Below, piece after piece: positions 1 through 6,070 of a stretch of 10,148 nt of DNA. The stretch lies in assembly GCA_031283825.1 (NCBI GenBank), contig JAITAZ010000643.1:1-10148 (forward strand), written 5' to 3'. Position numbers and translations under genes: made by a program. This DNA is from Planctomycetaceae bacterium. GTDB taxonomy: Bacteria; Planctomycetota; Planctomycetia; Pirellulales; Thermoguttaceae. Each line of letters begins with the position of its first letter. Position 1 is the stretch's first letter. The notes beneath the pieces were generated by a model. The model searched no databases, was not told the origin of the DNA, and saw nothing but the letters and a program-made list of their open reading frames with translations.

Positions 1-182
1 GCATTCCGAATTTCCCCGATTTGCCGGTTGTGCGTTTTGTATTGAACGCTGATTTAAAAATATTCTGTTTTTTGGCAATTTTTATTGGACTTGTGCGTGA
101 AAATCATGTAAGTTTATCTTAATTATTTTGCGTTTATAAATTGAGCAATTCCAACGAAGTCGATTTTTGAATTGCCCGATTG
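1..182. other. Left edge, no confident gene
   Basis: One plus-strand frame is open from base 3 to a TAA at 120-122. It would give a 39-residue tail with a hydrophobic stretch (IFCFLAIFIGLV), so it could be the C-terminus of a membrane protein cut by the window edge. An open frame this short is not rare by chance, and nothing in it is recognisable. Otherwise this is T-rich non-coding DNA leading into the promoter region of the first gene. Confidence 0.25.
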
Positions 183-226
183 TTGACAATAATAATTTGA
201 CAATTAAATTTGTTGCAGTTTGTATG
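183..226 (+). promoter_or_regulatory. Candidate sigma70-type promoter of the Gly-rich protein gene
   Basis: Two perfect TTGACA hexamers lie at 183-188 and 197-202. The second is followed, after about 17-18 bases, by a poor -10 match (TTGTAT/TGTATG, 220-226). This would start transcription roughly 30-40 bases before the ATG at 269. The -35 boxes are seen directly; the -10 assignment is weak and is an inference. Confidence 0.3.
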
Positions 227-258
227 CGAATGAGTTTTTTAATTTTAAACAATTTTTT

Positions 259-263
259 AGAGG
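259..263 (+). promoter_or_regulatory. Ribosome binding site deciding the start at 269
   Basis: AGAGG lies five bases before the ATG at 269. The frame is open further upstream to a TTG at 167, but a signal peptide begins directly at the ATG and no comparable Shine-Dalgarno sequence precedes the TTG. The ATG is therefore the better start. Confidence 0.6.
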
Positions 264-268
264 TTATA

Positions 269-1177
269 ATGAAAAATCGAAATGTTAGTTTGAATCGTTT
301 TTTTTACGGCATTTGTTTTTTTGCATTTGTTCAATTTTTGATTTTCACGCCGGCGAATTTCGGCGCGGATCGAGACGCCGAAACGGAACAAGTTGATTTC
401 TTTACGGCAATCAACAGTGGTCAAATCGATGTAACCTTGACTCAAAACAGCTCTCTTAACGGTTGCGTTACAATCAAAAACAAAACGAAAAAGAATCTTC
501 TTGTACAGTTGCCTTCAACATTCGCCGGAGTTCCATATAACGCTCAAGACGGAACTCTTCCCGCCGATACTACAACAACTTCTACGCGATCTTCAACGAG
601 TTCGACGTCGAGTACAAGCACAGGCACGAACAATCAGAATCAATCCGTTGGCGGCGGTTACGGTGGAGGAGGAGGCGGATATGGCGGCGGAGGTTACGGC
701 GGAGGCGGCGGATACGGCGGAGGAGGTTACGGTGGAGGTTGGCAAAGTTTGCCGCCCGAAAAAATCGTGCGTCATAATGTCAAAACAGTTTGCTTAGAAT
801 ACGGAAAAAAAGAACCGCGAAGCAGCGTTAAATATACTATTAAACCGCTAGATTCCGTTTCAGAAAAACCTGAAGTCGGCTTACTCTGTTCGATGATTGC
901 GTCGGGCGCGGTTGACCAATGGTCGGCTCAAGCTGCCGTCTGGCATTACAACAATAATATGTCTTGGGACGAAATCGCATCGAAAAAAATTAAACCAAGA
1001 ATCGATTCAATGTACAAAGTCCCGTTATTCTCTCCTCAACAAATCGCATACGCAATTAATCTCAGCAAACAAGTCGAGTCAAATGTCATAAGAGAAAACG
1101 TAACGCCAAAAAAACAAAAAACAAAAAAACAAATTTTCAAACCAACTGAAACCTACGAATCAATCGTAAAAGAATAA
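269..1177 (+). CDS. Secreted Gly/Tyr-rich protein of unknown function, planctomycete type
   Basis: 302 residues from the ATG chosen by its Shine-Dalgarno sequence and signal peptide. Residues 1-34 form a signal peptide: a basic start (MKNRNVSLNR), a Phe-rich hydrophobic core, and probable cleavage near NFGA|DRD. Residues ~44-89 form a first conserved-looking block ('INSGQIDVTL', 'VTIKNKTKKNLLVQLP', 'FAGVPYNAQ'). A Thr/Ser-rich stretch (~100-118) follows, then a Gly-Tyr tract at 128-157. The C-terminal block starts about residue 172 ('KTVCLEYGKKEP', 'KPEVGLLC', 'AQAAVWHYNNNMSWDEIA', 'LFSPQQIAYAI') and ends in a Lys-rich tail. I recall the same two blocks around a Gly tract in hypothetical exported proteins of Pirellulales; this is from memory, not a search. 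Two Cys in the C-terminal block could form a disulfide (inference). No enzyme motif is visible. The function is unknown; an envelope or structural role is only a guess. It stands alone between its promoter and a repeat element. Confidence 0.8.
   Translation: MKNRNVSLNRFFYGICFFAFVQFLIFTPANFGADRDAETEQVDFFTAINSGQIDVTLTQNSSLNGCVTIKNKTKKNLLVQLPSTFAGVPYNAQDGTLPADTTTTSTRSSTSSTSSTSTGTNNQNQSVGGGYGGGGGGYGGGGYGGGGGYGGGGYGGGWQSLPPEKIVRHNVKTVCLEYGKKEPRSSVKYTIKPLDSVSEKPEVGLLCSMIASGAVDQWSAQAAVWHYNNNMSWDEIASKKIKPRIDSMYKVPLFSPQQIAYAINLSKQVESNVIRENVTPKKQKTKKQIFKPTETYESIVKE
650..739 (+). repeat. In-frame Gly-Tyr coding microsatellite
   Basis: The DNA is built of GGN codons interrupted by single TAY codons, giving Gly blocks of three to six residues separated by Tyr, with Trp closing the tract. 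Unit length varies, so this is an impure tandem repeat likely to change length by slippage. It encodes residues 128-157 of the secreted protein and forms a flexible linker between its two conserved blocks. Confidence 0.85.
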
Positions 1178-1250
1178 AAAAGAATTACAGACTCTTGTTA
1201 CGCAGTAGTTGTCCGTCAGTAGGCGGTAATTGATTAGGTTGATCAAAGAT

Positions 1251-1402
1251 CAGGTAGGTGACCGTAGGTTCGCAACCTTTCGCCGAAAGGTCGCGTTGCC
1301 GAAGGTAACGATAAAATGGATTCGACAATAATTATTAAAATCATTTCAGATTTACCGTCGGCTAACGCCGACGCAACCTTTCGGCGAAAGGTCGCCTACC
1401 TG
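1251..1402 (+). repeat. 152-bp foldback repeat element, copy 1
   Basis: Ends are inverted: CAGGTAGGtGACC at the left and GGTcGCCTACCTG at the right (12 of 13 pair). Inside are further self-complementary hairpins: CCTTTCGCCGAAAGG (left), CGTTGCCGAAGGTAACG, CGTCGGCTAACGCCGACG and CCTTTCGGCGAAAGG (right). A second copy sits at 9796-9944 in the same orientation, about 93% identical by eye with one 3-base indel. Most differences lie in loops or preserve pairing. A short leader at 1229-1250 (GATTAGGTTGATCA...) is also shared with the shortened copy near 9306-9390. It encodes no protein. The TIRs and lack of coding capacity resemble a MITE or other non-autonomous palindromic repeat (inference). No clear target-site duplication is seen. 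Confidence 0.85.
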
Positions 1403-1403
1403 A

Positions 1404-1434
1404 GTCCCTTTTGTTCCCGATGTCCTCTCTGTCA
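1404..1434. repeat. Decayed 9-bp-period GTCCC array
   Basis: Four GT(C/T)C-like starts at 1404, 1413, 1422 and 1431 are spaced exactly 9 bases apart, with increasing decay (GTCCC, GTTCC, GTCCT, GTCAT). The array is followed by TTTTAAAAAACCAT. The well-preserved GTCCCC array at 5930-5972 has the same period and is also followed shortly by TTTTTAAAAAACCGT, so this looks like a relic of the same family. It directly abuts the right end of the foldback element. Confidence 0.6.
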
Positions 1435-1579
1435 TTTTAAAAAACCATTTGTTCCCGTTCAAAGTATAGCGGATCAATGAGCAAAACAAATTTTTCGCTG
1501 AAAGATTATAATTTTTTTATACTTTGTTTTTTTTGGTTTATTTCGTCTCTTAAAAAAATCTTGGCTGAGTAGTTACACG
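1435..1579 (+). promoter_or_regulatory. hrpA upstream region with a -10-like TATAAT
   Basis: T-rich leader of the helicase gene. A perfect TATAAT lies at 1507-1512, but no good -35 hexamer is found 16-18 bases before it, so the promoter assignment is weak. No Shine-Dalgarno sequence is seen before the ATG at 1580. The sequence TGAGTAGTTA (1566-1575) just before the start recurs at 5896-5905. Confidence 0.25.
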
Positions 1580-4500
1580 ATGCAAAAGTCTAAAAATAAA
1601 TATTCAAATCAATTTGATTTTGATCTTCGCAAGCGGTTGGTGGAGTCGTTGGAACTTAAATTTGATTCTGATTTGCCGGTTTTAGCTTATCACGAACAAA
1701 TTGTCGAGGCGATTCGGTCAAATCAAGTGCTTGTAATTTGCGGCGAAACTGGGTCGGGGAAGTCAACTCAATTGCCGAAAATGTGTCTCGAAGCCGGACA
1801 AGGAATCAGAGGATTTATCGGACACACTCAACCTCGACGAATCGCCGCTCGGTCTGTTGCGGCGCGTATCGCTGACGAATTAAAAACGCCAATCGGCGCT
1901 CTCGTCGGTTATAAAGTTAGGTTCGACAACAAAACAAGTCAGAATACGCTAATTAAACTAATGACTGACGGAATTTTATTAGCCGAATCTCAAACTGATC
2001 GTCCAAGTCAACGGTTCAATTGTTACGACACTATAATTATCGACGAAGCTCACGAAAGATCGCTTAATATCGATTTTCTACTCGGCATGATGAAACAAAT
2101 TCTACAATCAAGAAACAACCTAAAATTAATTATCACCTCCGCAACAATAGACGCCCAAAGATTCGCCGACCATTTTACAGATCGAAAAATCAACAACGGA
2201 AAAACAATCCCAATAATTAAAGTTGAAGGCAGATCATTTCCTATCGAAATTCTGTACGAAAATTCTATCGATAATAATTTCAACGACGAAGAAGAAGACA
2301 ACAACAACAACGAATCATCAACCGATCCATCAACCGATTCCTCCAACGATTCAAGGTTCTCCAACGATTCTAAAAATTCTGGCGGCAATTCGAATTTGAA
2401 CTTAAATTTGCGTGATATTAAATCAGTTTCACGTGAAACTGATCTTGCTGAAATTTCGGCTTTGATAAATGCAATCGATAAACTTTCCAAACGCGGTTCT
2501 GGCGATATACTAATTTTTCTGCCGACAGAAAGAGATATTGTTGAAACGAAAAATATTCTTGATCGTTATTATTCTAGTCGAGATCGAATCGGTCAAACGG
2601 AGATTCTTCAGCTTTATTCGCGTTTATCGACGAGCGATCAACAGCAGATTTTCAAGAAGTCGTCTTATCGCAAAATAATTCTTTCGACTAATGTTGCTGA
2701 ATCGTCATTAACAGTTCCGGGCATTCGGTACGTTATTGACACTGGCAAAGCTAGAATCAGTCGTTATTCACCTTCGACTCGAACTCAGCGTCTTCCAATT
2801 GAGCCGATTTCGCAAGCCTCCGCCGACCAACGCGCCGGACGTTGCGGAAGAATCGGCGCGGGAATTTGTATCAGACTTTACTCTCAACAAGATTACTTAC
2901 AACGACCGCGTTATACTTCGCCGGAAATTTTACGCACAAATTTAGCGTCGGTTATTTTGCAGACAAAAACGCTGAAATTAGGCGAAATCGAAAAATTCCC
3001 GTTTATCGATTCGCCGCAGAAATCAGCGATTGCCGACGGTTACAAAACGCTGTTTGAAATCGGTGCTATCGATAAACAAAATAATCTATTGCCCATCGGT
3101 CAGAAGTTAAGTCATCTGCCGGTTGACCCGCGAATCGGTCGAATGATTCTTGCGGCAGAAGAAAACGACGTCTTAAGCGAAATGCTAATTGTCGCCGCCG
3201 CGCTGGAAATTCAAGACCCGCGAGAGCGTCCGAGAGACCAGCAAAACAAAGCCGACGCCGCACAAGAACAATTTCTCGACCCCAAAAGCGATTTTATCGC
3301 TTACATTAAACTCTGGGATTTCTATCAAAATATTATGTCGAAAGCGTCCGGTTCGAGTTTGCGAAAAGCGTGCAAACAATATTTTCTGTCTTTCAATCGA
3401 ATGAAAGAATGGAACGACGTCTATCAACATTTGCATAGTTACGCCAAACAATCCGGCATGAAAATTAACAATCGTAAAGATGATTTTCAAGAACTCTACG
3501 AACCGCTCCACAAATCAATTCTATGCGGAGACCTGTCAGGAATCGCCGAAAGAAAAACTAACATCGAATACAACGCCCCAGCAAGCGGCGGAATAAACGG
3601 GAAATTTCTAATTTGGCCCGGTAGCGGAATCCGTAAGCTGATCTCAACAAATTCAAACGTCAATTCAAACGACGAACAACAAAACGATCAACAAGATCAA
3701 GATCAAGACCAAAATCAAAATCAAGCTCAAGGCGATCAGAATAATCGTAACGAAAATATATCGTCTTCATTGCCGAGTTGGTTGGTTGCGGTTGAGCGGG
3801 TGGAAATTGAGCGTCGATATTTGCGTACTGTTGCGAAAATCAATCGTTCTTGGATTGAGCCGCTTGCGGATCATTTGATCAAGCGGACGTATTCCGACCC
3901 GTTTTGGGATCGCGAAACGGGTTATGTTTATGCGTTTGAGCAGGCGACATTGTTCGGATTTGTGATTGTTCCGCGTCGGCGTGTAAATTACGGTACGATT
4001 CAGCCGGAGATTGCAAGCGAGATTTTTATTCGCGGCGCGCTTGTCGAGGGCGAAATTGATTCGGATCTTGAGTTCATCCAGTATAACAAAATGCTTATGG
4101 AGGAAGCGAAATTATTACAAGCGAAGTTGCGGCGGGACTTGTTAAATTCAGATGACGCAATTTATGAATTTTATCGATCACGGATTCCGTCGAGTTTGGT
4201 TTATGACAAACGCTCGCTTGAGAAATGGGCGAAAGAAACCTCTCCGAATAATTTGTTAATGTCGATGGACGATCTTTGTTCGGAGATTGCGAGCGGCGAT
4301 TTATTTCCTGATAGTATTTTGTCGGCGGACAATTCGCGGACTTTTGATTTGGAGTATAAATTTTCTCTGGGCGAATTGGACGACGGCGTAACTGTAATTT
4401 TGCATCGTGAGGAGTTGCGTCAGGTTGAGCATTCGACGCTTGGGTGGCTTGTGCCGGGTTTGGTTGAGCAGAAGGTAATTGCGTTGTTGAAATCATTGCC

Positions 4501-5662
4501 GAAGGAGTTGCGTCGTCAGATTGTTCCGATTCCAGACACGGCGCGTGAGATAGTCAAGCGTTTAGATTTTGGCGATGGCGATCTTGAAAAGCGTCTTTCG
4601 CGGGAGGTGAGTAAGGTTGTTGGTCGAGTGGTGAGCGTTTCGGATTTTAATGTCGAGTTGTTGCCGTCGGAGTTGCGGATGAATATTAGGGTGATTGATG
4701 GCGATGGTAAGATTCTAGGCGAAAGTCGAGATTTGGACTTGTTGCGTCGTGAGTTTGGAACGCAAGATTTGAGTGAGAATTTATCGTTTGGTGATTCGCG
4801 GTGGAATCGGTCGGGTTTAACAAAATGGGATTTCGGAGAGTTGCCGGAGTTTGTTTTGGTTGAACGCGGGAAAGACGCGATAAAGGCATTTCCGATGATA
4901 AGCGGCGATTCGTTTTGTCTGACGGATTCGATGGACGTAGCGTTGCGGGAGAGTTGTTTGGGAATTGCGAGATTATTTTATTTGAGGATCAAGCGTGAGA
5001 TTAAGTCTCAGATGAAGTGGGCGGCTGACATTGACAAGTTGCGAATTTATGCGGGTTCGATTCCGAATTTTAATTTCGACGACGATGTAGGAATGTTGAC
5101 GGCGGCGAGGGCGATTCAAATTGACATTCAACGGATTCCGCGAAACGAGGTCGAGTTTGAGAGTGTGTCGAAGGCTGGCGAGATGCGATTGGGGATTTCG
5201 TTGCAGGAAGTTTTTAAGGTTTTGAATCCGTTGTTGACTGAGTTTAACAATGCGAGATTATCGATTGAAAATTTACAATTTGACCGAATGAAAGATTTAA
5301 AAGCCGATGCGAAATTAAATTTATTGAGATTAGTTGAGTGTGGATTTTTATTGAGAACAGATTTTCAAATATTGCGCGAGTATCCTAGATATTTCAAGGC
5401 GATTCAAGCGAGGATGGAGAAGCTAAAAACTGGCAACGAGTCTTCTGACAGATTGAACATGCAAGAGTTAAGCAACTATTGGCAACGATATGAAGAACGA
5501 TTAGAGTTGCACAAGTTATCAGGAATAATTGATCCGGAGTTACAATTATTCAGATGGATGATTGAAGAGTACAAAGTATCATTATATGCGCAACAACTAG
5601 GAACGTCGATAAAAGTTTCCCCTCAAAGATTAGAAAAACAATTTGAGAAGATTAAAAAATAA
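1580..5662 (+). CDS. hrpA: ATP-dependent RNA helicase HrpA (DEAH box, DUF3418 tail)
   Basis: 1360 residues, close to the ~1300 of Escherichia coli HrpA, and intact at both ends. RecA domain 1: Walker A GETGSGKST (55-63), motif Ia TQPRR (83-87), DEAH (155-158), SAT (187-189). RecA domain 2: TNVAESSLTVPG (~370-381) and motif VI QRAGRCGR (417-424). Winged-helix/ratchet and OB-type regions follow (~440-770), for example 'WIEPLADHLIKRTYSDPFW'. The HrpA-specific DUF3418 region (~780-1355) ends in 'IDPELQLFRWMIEEYKVSLYAQQLGT'. This long tail separates it from HrpB. The family unwinds RNA 3'-5' with NTP hydrolysis in the cytoplasm; E. coli HrpA has been linked to mRNA handling and stalled-ribosome rescue. 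Two low-complexity inserts are unusual: Asn/Ser/Asp-rich 230-285 between the RecA domains and Gln/Asn/Asp-rich 690-730 in the OB-type region. The start at 1580 lacks a Shine-Dalgarno sequence, but residues 15-45 already fit the family. Confidence 0.96.
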   Translation: MQKSKNKYSNQFDFDLRKRLVESLELKFDSDLPVLAYHEQIVEAIRSNQVLVICGETGSGKSTQLPKMCLEAGQGIRGFIGHTQPRRIAARSVAARIADELKTPIGALVGYKVRFDNKTSQNTLIKLMTDGILLAESQTDRPSQRFNCYDTIIIDEAHERSLNIDFLLGMMKQILQSRNNLKLIITSATIDAQRFADHFTDRKINNGKTIPIIKVEGRSFPIEILYENSIDNNFNDEEEDNNNNESSTDPSTDSSNDSRFSNDSKNSGGNSNLNLNLRDIKSVSRETDLAEISALINAIDKLSKRGSGDILIFLPTERDIVETKNILDRYYSSRDRIGQTEILQLYSRLSTSDQQQIFKKSSYRKIILSTNVAESSLTVPGIRYVIDTGKARISRYSPSTRTQRLPIEPISQASADQRAGRCGRIGAGICIRLYSQQDYLQRPRYTSPEILRTNLASVILQTKTLKLGEIEKFPFIDSPQKSAIADGYKTLFEIGAIDKQNNLLPIGQKLSHLPVDPRIGRMILAAEENDVLSEMLIVAAALEIQDPRERPRDQQNKADAAQEQFLDPKSDFIAYIKLWDFYQNIMSKASGSSLRKACKQYFLSFNRMKEWNDVYQHLHSYAKQSGMKINNRKDDFQELYEPLHKSILCGDLSGIAERKTNIEYNAPASGGINGKFLIWPGSGIRKLISTNSNVNSNDEQQNDQQDQDQDQNQNQAQGDQNNRNENISSSLPSWLVAVERVEIERRYLRTVAKINRSWIEPLADHLIKRTYSDPFWDRETGYVYAFEQATLFGFVIVPRRRVNYGTIQPEIASEIFIRGALVEGEIDSDLEFIQYNKMLMEEAKLLQAKLRRDLLNSDDAIYEFYRSRIPSSLVYDKRSLEKWAKETSPNNLLMSMDDLCSEIASGDLFPDSILSADNSRTFDLEYKFSLGELDDGVTVILHREELRQVEHSTLGWLVPGLVEQKVIALLKSLPKELRRQIVPIPDTAREIVKRLDFGDGDLEKRLSREVSKVVGRVVSVSDFNVELLPSELRMNIRVIDGDGKILGESRDLDLLRREFGTQDLSENLSFGDSRWNRSGLTKWDFGELPEFVLVERGKDAIKAFPMISGDSFCLTDSMDVALRESCLGIARLFYLRIKREIKSQMKWAADIDKLRIYAGSIPNFNFDDDVGMLTAARAIQIDIQRIPRNEVEFESVSKAGEMRLGISLQEVFKVLNPLLTEFNNARLSIENLQFDRMKDLKADAKLNLLRLVECGFLLRTDFQILREYPRYFKAIQARMEKLKTGNESSDRLNMQELSNYWQRYEERLELHKLSGIIDPELQLFRWMIEEYKVSLYAQQLGTSIKVSPQRLEKQFEKIKK
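2281..2392 (+). repeat. Low-complexity insert 1 in hrpA
   Basis: In-frame stretch of GAA/AAC/TCA-type codons with imprecise repeats of CCAACGATTC (2343-2370). It encodes an acidic Asn/Ser/Asp-rich loop. It falls between helicase domain 1 and domain 2, where E. coli HrpA has only a short linker, so it is a lineage-specific expansion compatible with folding of both domains. Confidence 0.75.
3686..3739 (+). repeat. GATCAA-type hexanucleotide repeat, insert 2 in hrpA
   Basis: Near-tandem hexamers of the form GATCAA/AATCAA/GACCAA encode alternating Asp/Asn-Gln residues. They form the core of a 40-residue polar insert placed after 'WPGSGIRKL' and before 'SWLVAVERVEIERRYLR', inside the OB-type region. 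Repeat purity suggests recent slippage growth. Confidence 0.8.
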
Positions 5663-5668
5663 ATCAAT

Positions 5669-5718
5669 GTCGCGTTACCGATAGACAACGCGACCTACAG
5701 AATAGTTACAATATTTAA
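5669..5718. repeat. Repeat relic with 8-bp hairpin after hrpA
   Basis: GTCGCGTT (5669-5676) and AACGCGAC (5687-5694) pair perfectly around a 10-base loop, six bases after the hrpA stop. The left part resembles the internal segment of the foldback element (GTCGCGTTGCCGAAGGTAACG there). The right part, 5694-5717, repeats almost exactly at 9396-9419. There is no T-run after the stem, so an intrinsic terminator is not supported. It is more likely a decayed member of the repeat family. Confidence 0.55.
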
Positions 5719-5762
5719 AACGTGAACGGTTACAACAAAATTAAAGCCAAAGATAATTTTTT

Positions 5763-5804
5763 GGGGGGACTTAGGGGACATTGGGGACGCTGGGGACGCT
5801 GGGG
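5763..5804 (+). repeat. 9-bp-period GGGGAC array (left arm of inverted pair)
   Basis: Five G-runs, each at least four G, have in-phase starts at 5765, 5774, 5783, 5792 and 5801, exactly 9 bases apart, with the form GGGGACNNT. Four or more G4 runs with 5-base loops fit a G-quadruplex pattern on the plus strand. With the C-rich array at 5930-5972 it forms a long inverted repeat, which starts at ATAATTTTTT (5753). Confidence 0.85.
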
Positions 5805-5929
5805 ACGTTCTTGTTTGAAATCTGGGATTGATGGCTCGGTGGGGGACAAAATTTAAAGAAAAAATTTCTCTTTTTAAAAAGCTGTTATTTTCTGTTGAGT
5901 AGTTAATCATGGTTTTTAAATTAGTGCGT

Positions 5930-5972
5930 CCCCCGTGTCCCCAATGTCCCCTTTGTCCCCAATGTCCCCCCC
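5930..5972 (-). repeat. 9-bp-period GTCCCC array (right arm of inverted pair)
   Basis: Five C-runs start at 5930, 5939, 5948, 5957 and 5966, exactly 9 bases apart, in NNTGTCCCC units. On the minus strand this reads as GGGGAC repeats and meets the G-quadruplex pattern there. It is followed by AAAAAATAAT, the complement of the sequence flanking the left array, and then by the palindrome-like GGTTTTTAAAAAACC (5985-5999). The ~125 bases between the arrays carry no convincing gene. Confidence 0.85.
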
Positions 5973-5991
5973 AAAAAATAATATGGTTTTT

Positions 5992-6008
5992 AAAAAACCG
6001 TGAACGGT
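5992..6008 (-). terminator. Weak candidate terminator of the phosphofructokinase gene
   Basis: On the minus strand, about 60 bases after the gene's stop, ACCGTTCACGGT forms a short stem (ACCG/CGGT, loop TTCA) followed by a run of T. The stem is short, so strength is doubtful. The larger inverted G-rich arrays lie just beyond and may matter more for both converging genes. Confidence 0.3.
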
Positions 6009-6070
6009 AATAATTCTTTTATTCTTGTTGCAAACAAAATATCTGCTATGTCCGCGAATCTGCTTATTTT

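Noticed and set aside
167..268. Upstream TTG start extending the secreted protein by 34 residues
   Set aside because: No Shine-Dalgarno sequence, candidate -35 boxes lie inside it, and the signal peptide fits the ATG at 269.
501..797. Alternative-frame open frame over the Gly-Tyr tract
   Set aside because: Product is an Ala/Glu/Val repeat from the GGN microsatellite read in another frame.
1251..1402. tRNA or other known RNA gene
   Set aside because: The cloverleaf-like folding comes from nested palindromes; no tRNA conserved elements or CCA-end context are seen.
2050..2490. 146-codon minus-strand open frame inside hrpA
   Set aside because: Antisense shadow of the helicase; Leu/Ser-rich from the complement of the low-complexity insert.
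4095..4496. 133-codon minus-strand open frame inside hrpA
   Set aside because: Lies opposite the conserved DUF3418 region, with Gln/Pro/Ser-rich content typical of antisense translation.
5695..5910. 71-codon minus-strand open frame in the hrpA-pfp gap
   Set aside because: Its middle (SPASPASPMSPKSP) is just the translated 9-bp G-rich array, there is no ribosome site, and it overlaps the repeat relic.
5763..5972. CRISPR array
   Set aside because: Units are 9 bases with no spacers of typical length and no cas genes.
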